A stretch of 64,000 nucleotides of DNA, from positions 1,085,001 through 1,149,000 of the forward strand of contig JBANDB010000007.1 of NCBI GenBank assembly GCA_037576215.1, given 5' to 3'. Source of the stretch: Armillaria gallica (taxonomy: Eukaryota; Basidiomycota; Agaricomycetes; Agaricales; Physalacriaceae). The notes beneath the pieces were generated by a model. That model did not search any database and had not been told where the DNA came from. It saw nothing but the letters and a program-made list of their open reading frames with translations. Made by a program: the position numbers and the translations under genes. Positions 21,678 to 31,483 of the stretch are shown here, one piece after another (positions within the stretch are counted from its first letter, which is position 1; the number at the start of each line of letters is the position of its first letter).

Positions 21678-22728
21678 ACCTAGTGTTTTTCCTGAACATA
21701 TGCTGTGGAAACTGTCAGAGCTAAAACACAGATATTGACCTAGCATACCTGATGACATTCAGGTGCCCTCCGTCATTAGGTTCAGGCCCCCCCCATAGCA
21801 AGGCGAGCTTTCCATTCGTAGCCTTTGCCACCTGATCGAGGATTGGAAGCATAAATTGAGAAAGATTATCGATGCATCTGGAGGTAATTCAGGATGGGAA
21901 CACCTTAAGCAGAATAGCACACGTACTTCTGTATTTTGATTGGATCTGACGATGCCTTCCTGTTCGTGTTAGCTTCCCACTCCGCTAAGGCAGCGGTGTG
22001 CTCATTCTCACTCCTCTTCATCCATTCCTTCTTTTCCTCCTCTGGAAGGGCATTGTAGCGGTCGCTCCGCATGCTCTGGCGTTTGCCTGGTTTCTGCTTT
22101 TCTGACACCTCGCCTTGATCGACCATCTTCTGCAGTTCCTCTTCAATCTCTTGGCCGTATAATTTGCACCATAGATTGTACGCAGTTCGTCGACGTGGTT
22201 TCTGAGTTGTATGACCGGTTAAACTCGCAAGGAGGAAGTTGTAAGGATTGTCAGTATCTCTGGCCATGTTGTTTTGGCTCAGATCGTCATGATATCGGAG
22301 CCAGCGGTCGATTCGCTGACAAATCGACATGTGAGTCAGCAGTCATGACGGTAATTTCAAAAATGGTCGTGACTTACACCTATGCGCGATTTGACCGTGT
22401 CCTGGTGTTCCTTGTAATCTTTCATGGCCTTCACGAACTCTTCCGGTTTTAATTTAGTCGCATCTGGGAAAAGCTTTTCGGAGATCGGCGCATTATCATC
22501 CACGAGTGCTAGGGCTTCCGCAGTGGGTTCTTCGTTCTCTGGGAGAGAGGGAGAGAACCTTTTAAAGTAACGTCGATGGACGCCAAGGCAAAACGCTCGG
22601 AGGTCTCCGTCTCTTTTTGCCTTTGCATAGCCGGGCAGCTGCTCCGTCAAGAAAACCTGCCGAGCCCCTCGGAATGTTCCAGGATTGACCATACTGGCGA
22701 CAAGATCAGTCTTTGCATGCCTGATCAT

Positions 22729-23282
22729 CAGTGATCATTGGACTTACGTTTTTTGTAGAAGGTATGTGTGGATTTTGTTGAAAGTGGGAAGGCAAGGATG
22801 GTTTTCCCAGATTCGACTCAAGGAGCACACCTAAGTACCAGTGGACGGGCCCATCTAGACAGTAATCGGTGACGATTTATCTGAGGTATGTAAGTTTCTC
22901 GTGACATGAAAATTTGCTAAGTCTAGGCGTCAACTGACATATATTAGTTGACAGGGTTAGTGCATCCAAATAGAATACCCAGGTGTCAGTTCCCAGGTGT
23001 CTCTTGACCCGGTCGCCTTGAGAAGTCATACAATGTGACAAATTGCAAGACCTGGATCCCCCGGTCATCGGTGGGATGCTCCCAAATAGAATATCCCCTT
23101 CGCCCTTGAAACTTGAAGCTTTAATAAGGACCCAGACGTGTACTCCCACCACCTCGATATTGATGCCCCCTCCCCCGAGTGCTGTTCCAGCCCAATCCGC
23201 TGCCACATCTGGTACAACCTTCGCCCTTCCCTTGCCTGAACTCCCACTAATGGCACTCCCCAGCTTTAGACTTTGTGTCAAT
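22729..23282. promoter_or_regulatory. Divergent intergenic region between HMG-box gene and RNase H1 N-domain gene
   Basis: The two genes are transcribed away from each other. The region carries GTCAACTGACA (from 22929) and GTTGACAG (about 22946), the same motif that is paired at the element's ends. A further upstream exon of the HMG-box gene probably lies at 22.75-22.84 kb, before a GTAAGT donor. An ORF at 23043-23315 overlaps the start of the RNase H1 N-domain gene but has no recognisable domain; it may be 5' UTR. Confidence 0.45.
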
Positions 23283-23991
23283 GATGGCCGCCCTTGCCAA
23301 TCTCAACCTCTCTAATGGTGGTATGTGTAGTATTTCCCTCAGATCTTCCCCTTGACTCACAAGTATTTAGCTACTCTGACGACCACCACAACAACCACCA
23401 ATAGACTCCACCTTCCCGCCTCGAGTGCTGGTGTAGGCACCCCGACTCTTCCTGTGACTGCTGCCAGTACCACAACCGCTGGGACCCCTAGCAGTACCAC
23501 CAGTATTTCCCTCACCACTGCTACGCCACCCACTGCTCGTGCTACTGCTAATATGGCTCCTGCTGCAACGGCCCCCGCCCCTGCTTGTGCAGAACGCTGG
23601 GTCTATCACGTTCCTAGGCCAGAGGACCTTCCCCATCCTCCCGCCATCTGGCCCCCTCAAAATAACTTTTATGTCGTCACATCCGGACAAGAAGTCGGGA
23701 TTTTTTTCACTTGGTATGTTTTCTTTTTTCTTCCTGGCGTCTTGAGCTTACAGGACCATCAGGACTGAGACTGCGGAGAGGGTCATCAGTGTTCCAGGAA
23801 ATATTTATGAGTGGAAGAATAACTACTACGATGCTGTCGACATCTACCGCCGTGCCTATGACAAAGAACAAGTCCACGTCACCCCCCTTGCTGGTTTCCA
23901 CTTTGATGTATCCATCGAAGACGAATGGGGTTTGTTGGACTGGGGTAGCGACAATGAAGACAGCTTCCTGGCTGCTACGAGCCAGGATTAG
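23283..23991 (+). CDS. RNase H1 N-terminal (viroplasmin-like) domain protein, KDZ cargo
   Basis: The first exon reads MMAALANLNLSNG, with a GTATGTG donor near 23322. The second exon is very Thr/Ala/Pro-rich, then gives NNFYVVTSGQEVGIFFTW. A GTATGT...ACAG intron (23714-23753) follows, then RTETAERVISVPGNIYEW and YYDAVDIYRRAY, and an acidic tail (DEWGLLDWGSDNEDS) to TAG at 23989. The FYVV-G-GIF-TW...VSG-like pattern is that of the hybrid-binding N-terminal domain of RNase H1. No catalytic RNase H domain follows, so it would bind nucleic acid without cutting it. I found no internal stop if the two introns are removed. Start choice is tentative. Confidence 0.6.
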
Positions 23992-24747
23992 AAGTAGGGT
24001 GATGGACCTAGTAGCTGCTTCTTACATTTACATTTCTTTTGAAAAAATGTCGATTTAGTTTCTTTTTGTTTAGTATAGAAAACCCAACAATGTCATCTGC
24101 CATGCATCTGTCTGAATTGAGTCTTATGAAGAGGGTCTGCCAAATGAAACATATATTGATTCAGATGAATCATCTGAGCTTAGAAGTCATGAGATTGGAA
24201 TGAAAAGGTACCAGATATCATGGTACACTTTCTCCAACATCTCTCGGCGACCTCGCCGCCAGACAGTCCAGCTTTTTCCTATTGAGGTGTCTTCGACCAT
24301 TGAATCTTGATCATCCATAGTCGTTATATTATCACTTTGATAAAGATCGGTTTGGTATCTATGCCATTCAGATTTAGGATCTGTTGTAGCTATTCTGAAA
24401 GTGTTTCCCCATAGGATTCGTTGATAGATGTCGTCCGTTAATAGCTTAGTGGGTTACCTCGGAACTCCCTCGTTGACAAAGTGGTTCCATCATGTTGATA
24501 GAGATGAGCAAAAAGATCAGGAGACAGTCGAAGCCGTTTGAATGTGCTGCTAATGTAGCAAGATGCCAATCTTGCTGTCAAACAATTCTACACATCATAA
24601 GAAAGTACTTCAGCAGCAAGGAGTAGGATAATCAGGATACCTGGGTGCTTTTAGAACGCACTGTGTTTTATGGGTTCATGTTCATGTCAATTTGCGGTCT
24701 GTCGTTGTTATTTGATTGAGAGTGCTCCATTATGAATGGTATACTCA
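23992..24747. other. Intergenic region, nothing recognised
   Basis: This AT-rich stretch lies between the RNase H1 N-domain gene and the 3' end of the TET/JBP gene; the two genes converge here. It contains short ORFs only. Confidence 0.5.
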
Positions 24748-26556
24748 TCATTTATCCTCCTTAAGTACAGAAAGTTTAGAATATAGACCTAGGCCCATCT
24801 CCCATCGCCCAGCGCGAGTTCTGAGGGCAGCGTCGCGCTCCTCACCATTCAGCTGGCGCCAGTAATCCTCACTCAGCTGAAACCCATGATCCACCCAGCG
24901 AAATAACCCCCCTGCCGTATACTGCGTAAATGAGTACCTCGTTTCTCCACGGCTAATGGTCGTGTTGGAGTGTCGGAGCACGGCTGATGGAATCAGTATG
25001 GTGGAACCTGGAGGAAACTCAATCACTAATTTGAGGTCCCACAAAATCAGGTGGCTGCCCTTCTTGGGGTTGAACCGACCAAGCGCTGTTATGGCGCACC
25101 AACCGAAGGGTAGATTGCCAGAATCCGTATGTTCGACAGTTACAGTTTTTGGCCCGAAATTGAATATGCAGGCAGAAAAGATGCTGTTGGCGAAGTTGAG
25201 AATCAGGCTGTCGTCACTGAGGAGAAGGGCCTTGAGGTGCATGGCATAGTACTGAAACAGGGATGGGGCCCATGCTGCGAAGACACCTAACATACTTCTC
25301 AGCCTAAGTGATGGCAATAGTCACAGTGCCGTAACATACCTGAGGCGAATCCTGCCAGACGTATGAAGGCGATATGATTGATGAGGGTCGCCAAGACTTG
25401 TGCCGTGGTGCCCTCATGATGAAGATTCTGCGGGAACTGGGGACGCATTAGTCATAACCGACACTTTGAGGGAGGGTGGAATTTCGCACCGTTTGCCCTC
25501 CGCCAAATGAAATTCCAACTGAGAGTGCCGAATAGCGCCCACGGCGATGCTTCCGCTGTTTCCGTGAGAAGGTACATTTGCCTCAACTTTGTTCCAGGAG
25601 GTCGGACGCTGATGTATGTATGCTCTCCCAATCAGGATCTTCGGGCTGCCCCACTAGAACAGTGATGACACACCCCTCGTCGTCGGCTATGGGTATCGCC
25701 TCTCTAGGGGTTTGTGAAGAGTCGGGGTTGTAGCTGGGGGTTGAATGCTCACCTTCCGCTCCAAGCCTTGTAATCAAATCCATACTGGCTGTTCGGTCCC
25801 ACTAAATCCTGCAGGGCAACTGGTCGTTTCCAACCCTCATCAAAGTGCTTACCTACATAGGCAGAGGACGCTACGGGGGCTTTCTCAGTGGCGTACGCTG
25901 TTTGGACTTCTTCGGGCTGGGTCTGGTGCTTGCGCTTTGTATTCGCCCGGGCTTGATAGTTGTAGGGCTTGTTTGATTCACGTTGTTTTGCCCGTTGTTT
26001 CTTGCGGTTCACGTGGCTCTGCTTTTTCTGGTGATTTCAGGGGTTCAAGGACATTGGAAGGGGCGATATATCAAAGGTTCCTGGCTTTGGTGAATGGGGC
26101 AGCATGGGATGTGGCATTGTGGGAATGGAAGAGAGGGGATCGCTGAGGTCGTTGAGGTCATATGCATCCAGAGGATCAAGGATCTCTTCGTGGTCGACGC
26201 AATCACAGACCAGGTGTGAGAAGCTGAAGTCAGGATCTGAGCTCACCTCCGGCTGGGTTGAGACTTGCCATGGAGAGAAATGGCTACCAGATCTGGTCTA
26301 AATACACAGTTAGTGGGCGGCTGGGGGAATGGGAATAATGTTACACACCGTTCGGAAGGAGAAGAATTCAGTAAGGACACCTATGGGTTCCAAAATCAGC
26401 GCCTGCAGAGATTTGACATAAGACCCGGCCATCGCAATGCACCCATACCATACAGCAGTTACCTCGATGCCTCATATTCCCAGGCTTGAGTATTTGTAGG
26501 CATGAGGTAGTCGCTGTAATGGTGGATGCTGCAAATGTAGCTAAAAATGGACTCAT
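24748..26556 (-). pseudogene. TET/JBP-family 2-oxoglutarate/Fe(II) dioxygenase, KDZ cargo, two in-frame TGA stops
   Basis: The family oxidises 5-methyl-pyrimidines in DNA. The double-stranded beta-helix core is complete in the 24748-25317 exon: the HxD pair in VEHTDSGNLPFGW (about 25130), GGHL-type strand GSHLILWDLKLVIEFPPGS, distal His in PSAVLRHSN (about 24970) and 2OG-binding Arg in GETRYSFTQY (about 24935), then GGLFRWVDHGF. Upstream exons give RYSALSVGISFGGGQT and LINHIAFIRLAGFAS, linked by GT-AG introns near 25.47 and 25.32 kb. Another intron near 25.73 kb joins FDYKAWSG to REAIPIADDEG. The N-terminal part is acidic, then very basic (RKKQRAKQRE). TGA codons at 25583-25585 and 26037-26039 interrupt an otherwise continuous frame. 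Both are readable as mutated CGA. First exons (26.3-26.56 kb) are tentative. Confidence 0.85.
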
Positions 26557-27015
26557 GCGGTAGGATCTTCATGGGGGGATCAGTTGTGTGGTGGTGGCGC
26601 GAAAGTCAAAGGTGAAAGTTTCTACTGTCAACAACCAATCAACAACCTTTGTTAGAACGCATTGTGGTCACATGTTTGTTATATAACTTAGTTTAAGCCT
26701 CGTGTTTCAGAGTTTAAAACTCCAAAACCTTGCCGAACCAAAGCCGAGGATCCAAAACGTACTTATCTTGTGTTTCTTGCCTCGCCGACCGCTATATGAG
26801 AACCCGGGATATGCCCAAAGTTAGTCATAATGTTTCTTTGACGATGTGCAATTCTTTGGACCCAGCATAAACAGTAGGTGGCAAGGACACTGTCGGTCAT
26901 GACCGGACCAAGCATGAACAATCTGAATGCAACATTGACAATGCAACCTGGGTATAAGTACTAGGAATGATGAATCCCAGTAGCAACACATGCCTAACCA
27001 CTCCGCATCCTGATC
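26557..27015. promoter_or_regulatory. Divergent region between TET/JBP gene and coiled-coil gene
   Basis: The two genes diverge from here. A TATA-like GGTATAAGTA lies near 26950, about 65 bases upstream of the ATG at 27016. No other motif stands out. Confidence 0.4.
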
Positions 27016-27912
27016 ATGCCTCCAGCCCCCCAACCTGTACCCCTCAGGCCGATTATGCCACCAGAGCTCCCTCCCACAGTCGCACTGTTCATTACTCGGC
27101 TTGAGGTACCCGATGTCCCACCGTCTCTAAAGAATATCACCAACTCAGACAGATGGGTTACCCAAGTCAAAACCCATGTCTGTGAGACTACTTCAATGCA
27201 TATCATTCGTATTTAAGCTTACTTGTATGTGCAGATACAAACGAGAACCCGACATTGACAGAAGATCATGTTGGCAAGGCGTTAGTAAATCAACACAGGT
27301 TGTTGACTGCTCACACAGCGAGTGCGTTATTTTCCTGGCTGGGTCACGTGTATTTTCTGATGCAATCAAACAGATCACCCTGAACAGATGCCCGCCTGGG
27401 CGAGATTGATGGAGCAGCAGTTGCAGCAAAACGCAACTTTGAACAAGAATGAACTGACAGCATTGATTACGGGGGTTGAAGAGAAGTTAACACTTGTTGA
27501 ACAGGATATAAAAGGAAAGATCGATGAGGTTGATAAGAAGGTTGAAGCTCTAAGTAAGAGAGTCATCAATGTTGAAATCCTTACAGCCCGAGTACGTTGC
27601 TTAGTGTTCTGCCTAAGTAACTTCTAACCTGTTGTGTAGGCCCACAATCTTTCATGTGGTGATGGCAACGACCGTGCTTATGTACCCATTGCGTCACCGA
27701 CCGGGCACTTTCCCAATGAGGATGGATTCAGCCATAATGTTTACGAATTACCCCCCTTGTGTCATGCTGATGATCTCCGGAATCTCATCGACTCGCACCT
27801 CAATGCCTACATCCAGGGATATGGCATCCGCTCTGGTCGGCGGAATACGACGAGGCGCGAGGAGAAGCTTGGAAAGTTACGATATTACATTGGAAGTCAA
27901 GCAGCTCTTTAG
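27016..27912 (+). CDS. Coiled-coil KDZ cargo protein
   Basis: The N-terminal exon is Pro-rich (MPPAPQPVPLRPIMPPELPP...) with VTQVKTHV before a GTGAGA donor near 27180. Short exons follow (ENPTLTEDHVGKALVNQH). The main exon has a heptad-like charged helix (LTLVEQDIKGKIDEVDKKV, 27.42-27.58 kb). After an intron near 27.59-27.64 kb the last exon reads HNLSCGDGNDRAYVPIASP ... PPLCHADDLRNLIDSHLNAY ... KLGKLRYYIGSQAAL and stops at 27910-27912. I recognise the layout (coiled coil, then a hydrophilic DGxD...PPL domain) as common in Agaricomycete KDZ neighbourhoods, but know no function. Exon borders in the first half are uncertain. Confidence 0.55.
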
Positions 27913-28233
27913 GTTCATACATTTTTCGAAGTACATACTGTGTGGTTTATAAGATAGTGCTGCGATATCATCTTTTATCATTCCCGGATCTTGCACAAGA
28001 ATAAGCCCTTACTTTTTGCCTCCCCGCCTGTGTCCCTGCCTTTTGTGTAGGCCCCTGAGAGGCCGCACCCTGGGTGTTCACAATGGCAGATAATTAGAAG
28101 TACATATTCATTCAGACAAATTATTGGTAATGTTAGCGACAGTGTAGCTGTCCCCTCTGCCCTTCTATCCTCGGTGGCTCAAAAGTCGACTTCGGGGTTA
28201 AGCTGAGGTGAGCCGAGTCGCGGCAACACTAAT

Positions 28234-28420
28234 CTGGTTGGAAATACGTCTGAAAATACCACGGGAGGTTTTTCTGAATATCGTACCAAGGGTTTTCTAT
28301 GCGTCCTTTGTGTGCAAAGACCTATGAAGATATACCTCCTGAATTATAATATAAGGTCTTTCTGCACAAAGGACGCACAGAAAACCTCCCGTGGTATTTT
28401 CAGACATATTTCGAACCAGA
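28234..28420. repeat. 187-bp palindromic MITE-like repeat
   Basis: The two ends are inverted copies: CTGGTTGGAAATACGTCTGA at left and its partner ending TCGAACCAG at right, followed inward by 'ataccacgggaggtttt' in both arms and then 'gcgtcctttgtg'. Arms are about 75 bases. No target duplication is evident. Confidence 0.8.
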
Positions 28421-29569
28421 AAACAGCTGAAAGATAAATACGTGGAAATCTGTACTGTATTTGGATAGGCATTTACACGTCAGTCTTTCGGTCTCTAAAC
28501 TTGCCTAAAAATGTATGCTTCTTTTGAACGGATCTTTTCATCTTGATTACTCACTACCCGTTCAAATGGCCCACGATGTTGACGATGGGCATTGCCCCAA
28601 TCGCAGGCCCACACTCAACCTTGACCATGGATCCCACATCTATTGCTATTTACATGTAGGACGACACGTGTGCCAAAATCCTGCCCAGCGATGACGACAA
28701 CAGTGGTAGTGTATCAATAGGCGAAGGGGGTGGCAACCAAGAGAAAGGTGCCGGGTGGCCTGAAAGTGATGTGACGACGGTGTGGAGGCACGGAAAGGGG
28801 AAGGTGTGACCAGGAGGGCAGTGGCGCGGGTACAGTAGGGGGCGGGAATCCTAACACATTTCTTCCATACAACAGCGATGACGGTCACTGCTACTCCACC
28901 AATGCTCACAGCCCACACCCGTGTTAGGATAATGACATTACTACCTTGCCAGCTGAATTGAGGACGACGCCACCACCATCCAGCCCCACCGGCATCAATT
29001 CACCGCGACGAGCGTATGGCCAGCCGTCATGTTCGACTGCCCACGACGATGAGGGATACAACAGCGAACACCGTGCTCTGTCGTCATCGCCGCTACTGCC
29101 TCAATGGAATCCAACCCAACCCTGACCCCGTATATCATTCCCGGTGACCACACCCTGCCACACTGCCATCTGGCCGCTGTACCCGTTTTCTGGTATAGCG
29201 AAAAGGGTAGTGCCGTTCGGGGGCGTCCACCCCCACATACGTGCACACCACAGCAGCCACTGGATATTGCACAATTTGTCTGCCCACCGACCTCCTACCA
29301 GCACATTGTCTCGCACCACCATTTTGGCATCATCCCCGTCCCCATGCAAGGCCTCTCTATCCCTATCCTGATGGCGAGAGTCTACACACCTAATCCTATA
29401 TTTAAAAAATGTAAATTGCACATAATTAATATATAATAATTAAAATCAAAAAGTATTGCATAAACAAATCTATCTGCTTATTTAGGCCACTGGTGGGCGC
29501 AGCGGCGGAATCAATGTCGGTGGTGATGGCAGGCCTGATGACATCGCAAATATATGGGTGGAGGTCATA
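28421..29569. other. KDZ internal region, no recognised gene
   Basis: Short ORFs occur on both strands, for example 28646-28918 (minus) with one hydrophobic stretch. None shows a family motif. A short inverted repeat, TAACAC/GTGTTA, sits at about 28852 and 28920. Confidence 0.45.
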
Positions 29570-29857
29570 TAATTATGCAGTAAACATCAACTTATAACAG
29601 TGGTTTGGTGTAGTGGTTATATTGTCACTTGTAGATCAATCACATGATGCTTGTTTTTGAAGGCCCCGAGTTTGACTCTCGGCACTGCCGAAAATATTTC
29701 ATGCGGTCATGGGTCGGTTTGCCAGCAGTAGCTTACTAATGCTCTCATAATCACATAAGTACTCTATATAGGCTGGGCTGTCCACTGACAGTCCTGATGC
29801 ATTAATTACATCTGTCAACTGACACTGTTTCAAGCATTAAAGTAGCAGCATTAGGTG
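29570..29857 (-). repeat. Right terminal inverted repeat of the KDZ element
   Basis: Read inward on the minus strand it gives CACCTAATGCTGCTACTTT, TGTCAGTTGACA (29813-29824), the 'gtaattaatgcatcagga' phrase, a second motif TGTCAGTGGACA (29779-29790), ctatatag and then the tRNA-like segment. It matches the left end base by base over the phrases quoted. Confidence 0.85.
29597..29691 (+). repeat. tRNA-like segment, KDZ right end
   Basis: TTGGTGTAGTGGTTA (box A-like) and GAGTTTGACTC (box B-like) flank a divergent middle with 'tcacatgatg'. It occupies the same place relative to the end as the left copy. Confidence 0.5.
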
Positions 29858-31447
29858 CCAAGGCGGCCTCCTCTATTACGATGGAAGAATCTATGTACCC
29901 CGCAAGAAGACACTATGGGGCAATATCATTTCCTAGTACCACAACCACATCACCGCCGGCCATCCAGGAATTGAGAAGACGAAGGAGCTTGTGCTCTGCG
30001 ACTATTGGTGGCCAAAATTGAAGAAAGACGTTGAAGCCTACATCAAAGGCTGTGAAACGTGCTAGTGAACGAAGTCAGACACGCACACGAAGGCAGCACC
30101 GTTGCATCCAAACGAAGTACCAGTCGGACCATGGACACACATATCCGTCGATATGGTCACTGGACTCCCTGACTCTAACGGCCACGACGCGATGCTCGTA
30201 GTCATCGACAGATTCTCAAAGGCGATCATTCCCATTGCCTGCAACACTGAACTCTCAGCAGAAGGATGGGCGCGGCTTCTACGAGACCACGTATATGCAC
30301 GTCACGGGATGCCTCGAGTCATCATATCTGACCGAGGACCCCAATTCATATCGCAGTTCATGAAAGAACTGTACCGACTACTCGACATTACGCTGAATGC
30401 TTCTACCGCATTTCACCCGCAGACCGACGGACAGACCAAACGAGTCAATCAGGAAATCATCAAGTACCTCCGGATATTCGTGAACCATCGACAGACCGAC
30501 TGGAGCGACTGGCTGCCCTTAGCCGAGTTCGCTCACAACAACCAAGTTCATAGCGTGACCGGGAAAAGCCCATTCATGGTGCTTTATGGTCGAAATCCCC
30601 GAGTCATGCCCGACTCTAGATGCACCACTCCATTCACAAACCCAGCAGTGGAGGACTTCGCAAAAAAGATGACAATGATTCATGCAGAAACCGAGAAAGC
30701 CCTCAAAGAGGCAGCCGAAAAGATGAAGAACCAGTATGACAAAAGGAAATGCGACGCTCACCCCTATTCTATCAGTGATTGCACCTGGCTCAATGCGACT
30801 AACCTGCATCTCCCTCGACCAAAAAAGAAGCTGGACGACAAATGCGTTGGACCCTTCTTGATCCTCGAAAAGGGGGGCGCTAGCGCTTATAAGCTAAAGC
30901 TACCACCTCACTGGAAGATTCACCCACGCTTCAACAAGAAGCTGTTGACCCTGTACACGCCCCTGGTGTTCCTGAACCAGGAGCTACCACCTCCCCCACC
31001 ACCAGACCTCATCGAAGATGAAGAAGAATTCGAAATCGAAGAAGTCCTCAACGCACGACCAAGACAGATACATGGATGACGAGGACAGAAATCACGAACG
31101 ACTACCGACTACTTCGTGAAATGGAAGGGGTGGACCCGGGAACACAACTCCTGGATACGAGAAGAGGACATGGGACACGCACAAGAAGCCATAGAAGAAT
31201 TCGAAGCACGACGCCGTTCAGTACGACGCGTCGATACCGAAACCCCACAAGAAAACAAGCGCGTAACCATGATTCTCGACTTCAAGTATGAAAAGGACAA
31301 CAATGGCGAGTGGAAAAGAACCTATCTCACCCAGCGACTTGACAGAAAGCAGAAGTGGGTTACAGAACCAGACATCAACATCTGGGGAAAACTCATAGAG
31401 GAATACTGGAATTCAACAAGAAGTGACTCCAAAAACGATGAGCCTTA
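29858..31447 (+). pseudogene. gypsy integrase with chromodomain (3' part of pol)
   Basis: The frame resumes right at the KDZ border: GGLLYYDGRIYVPRKKTLWG, then the HHCC zinc finger (YHNHITAGHPGIEKT ... GCETC, to about 30064). The DDE core has D in HISVDMVTG, D in IISDRGPQF and E in QTDGQTKRVNQE. A C-terminal extension ends with a chromodomain (DYFVKWKGWTREHNSW, about 31100-31150), which in chromoviruses steers integration to chromatin marks. Stops are TAG near 29935, TAG-TGA at 30061-30066 and TGA at 31077. All lie in one frame, with no frameshift from 29.87 kb to the TAA at 31445. Confidence 0.9.
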
Positions 31448-31483
31448 ATGGCAGTCGGGACGTCTGCCTTAACGAGGAGGTGA

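Larger units (their letters stand above)
17042..22728 (-). pseudogene. HMG-box-like KDZ cargo protein, split by palindrome B
   Basis: Pieces on the minus strand read as one gene. The order is NPGTFRGARQVFLTEQLPGY (22.69 kb) with RRYFKRFSPSLP; an intron; an HMG-box-like region KPRRRTAYNLW ... RYNALPEEEKKEWMKRSE (22.2-22.0 kb); an intron near 21.9 kb; LALLWGGPEPNDGGHLNVI; KTLGPGA; palindrome B; QNFVDSERILYRKIVEPMY; an intron; PEDCQAMALPDDAG; a long Pro/Ser-rich linker (18.4-17.8 kb); and a conserved C-terminal domain (APPWAIKALEMFKSGSFGPDW ... FFWSVGVKALP) ending at 17042. I recognise the N-terminal and C-terminal regions as recurrent in Agaricomycete KDZ elements. One in-frame TGA (17726-17728) separates linker and C-terminal domain, readable as CGA before mutation. 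Likely DNA-binding; the exact role is unknown. Confidence 0.75.
9821..29857. mobile_element. 20-kb KDZ (Kyakuja-Dileera-Zisupton) transposon carrying a TET/JBP gene
   Basis: The element interrupts the gypsy pol region. Its ends are inverted: the left starts AGCCTGGGCTGCTAGATTT, the right (reverse complement) starts CACCTAATGCTGCTACTTT. Both continue into TGTCAGTTGACA motifs, a conserved 'ctatatag' phrase and a tRNA-like sequence. Five genes lie inside: KDZ transposase, HMG-box-like protein, RNase H1 N-domain protein, TET/JBP dioxygenase and a coiled-coil protein. The same two end types bound palindrome B, so I take both borders as genuine ends. No matching 8-bp repeat flanks it (cctgagcc left, ccaaggcg right), and gypsy PR-RT-RNaseH is missing at the site. 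Insertion with deletion, or a later rearrangement, is likely. Confidence 0.85.

Noticed and set aside
9813..29865. An 8-bp target duplication for the 20-kb KDZ element
   Set aside because: Flanks cctgagcc and ccaaggcg agree at only four of eight positions.
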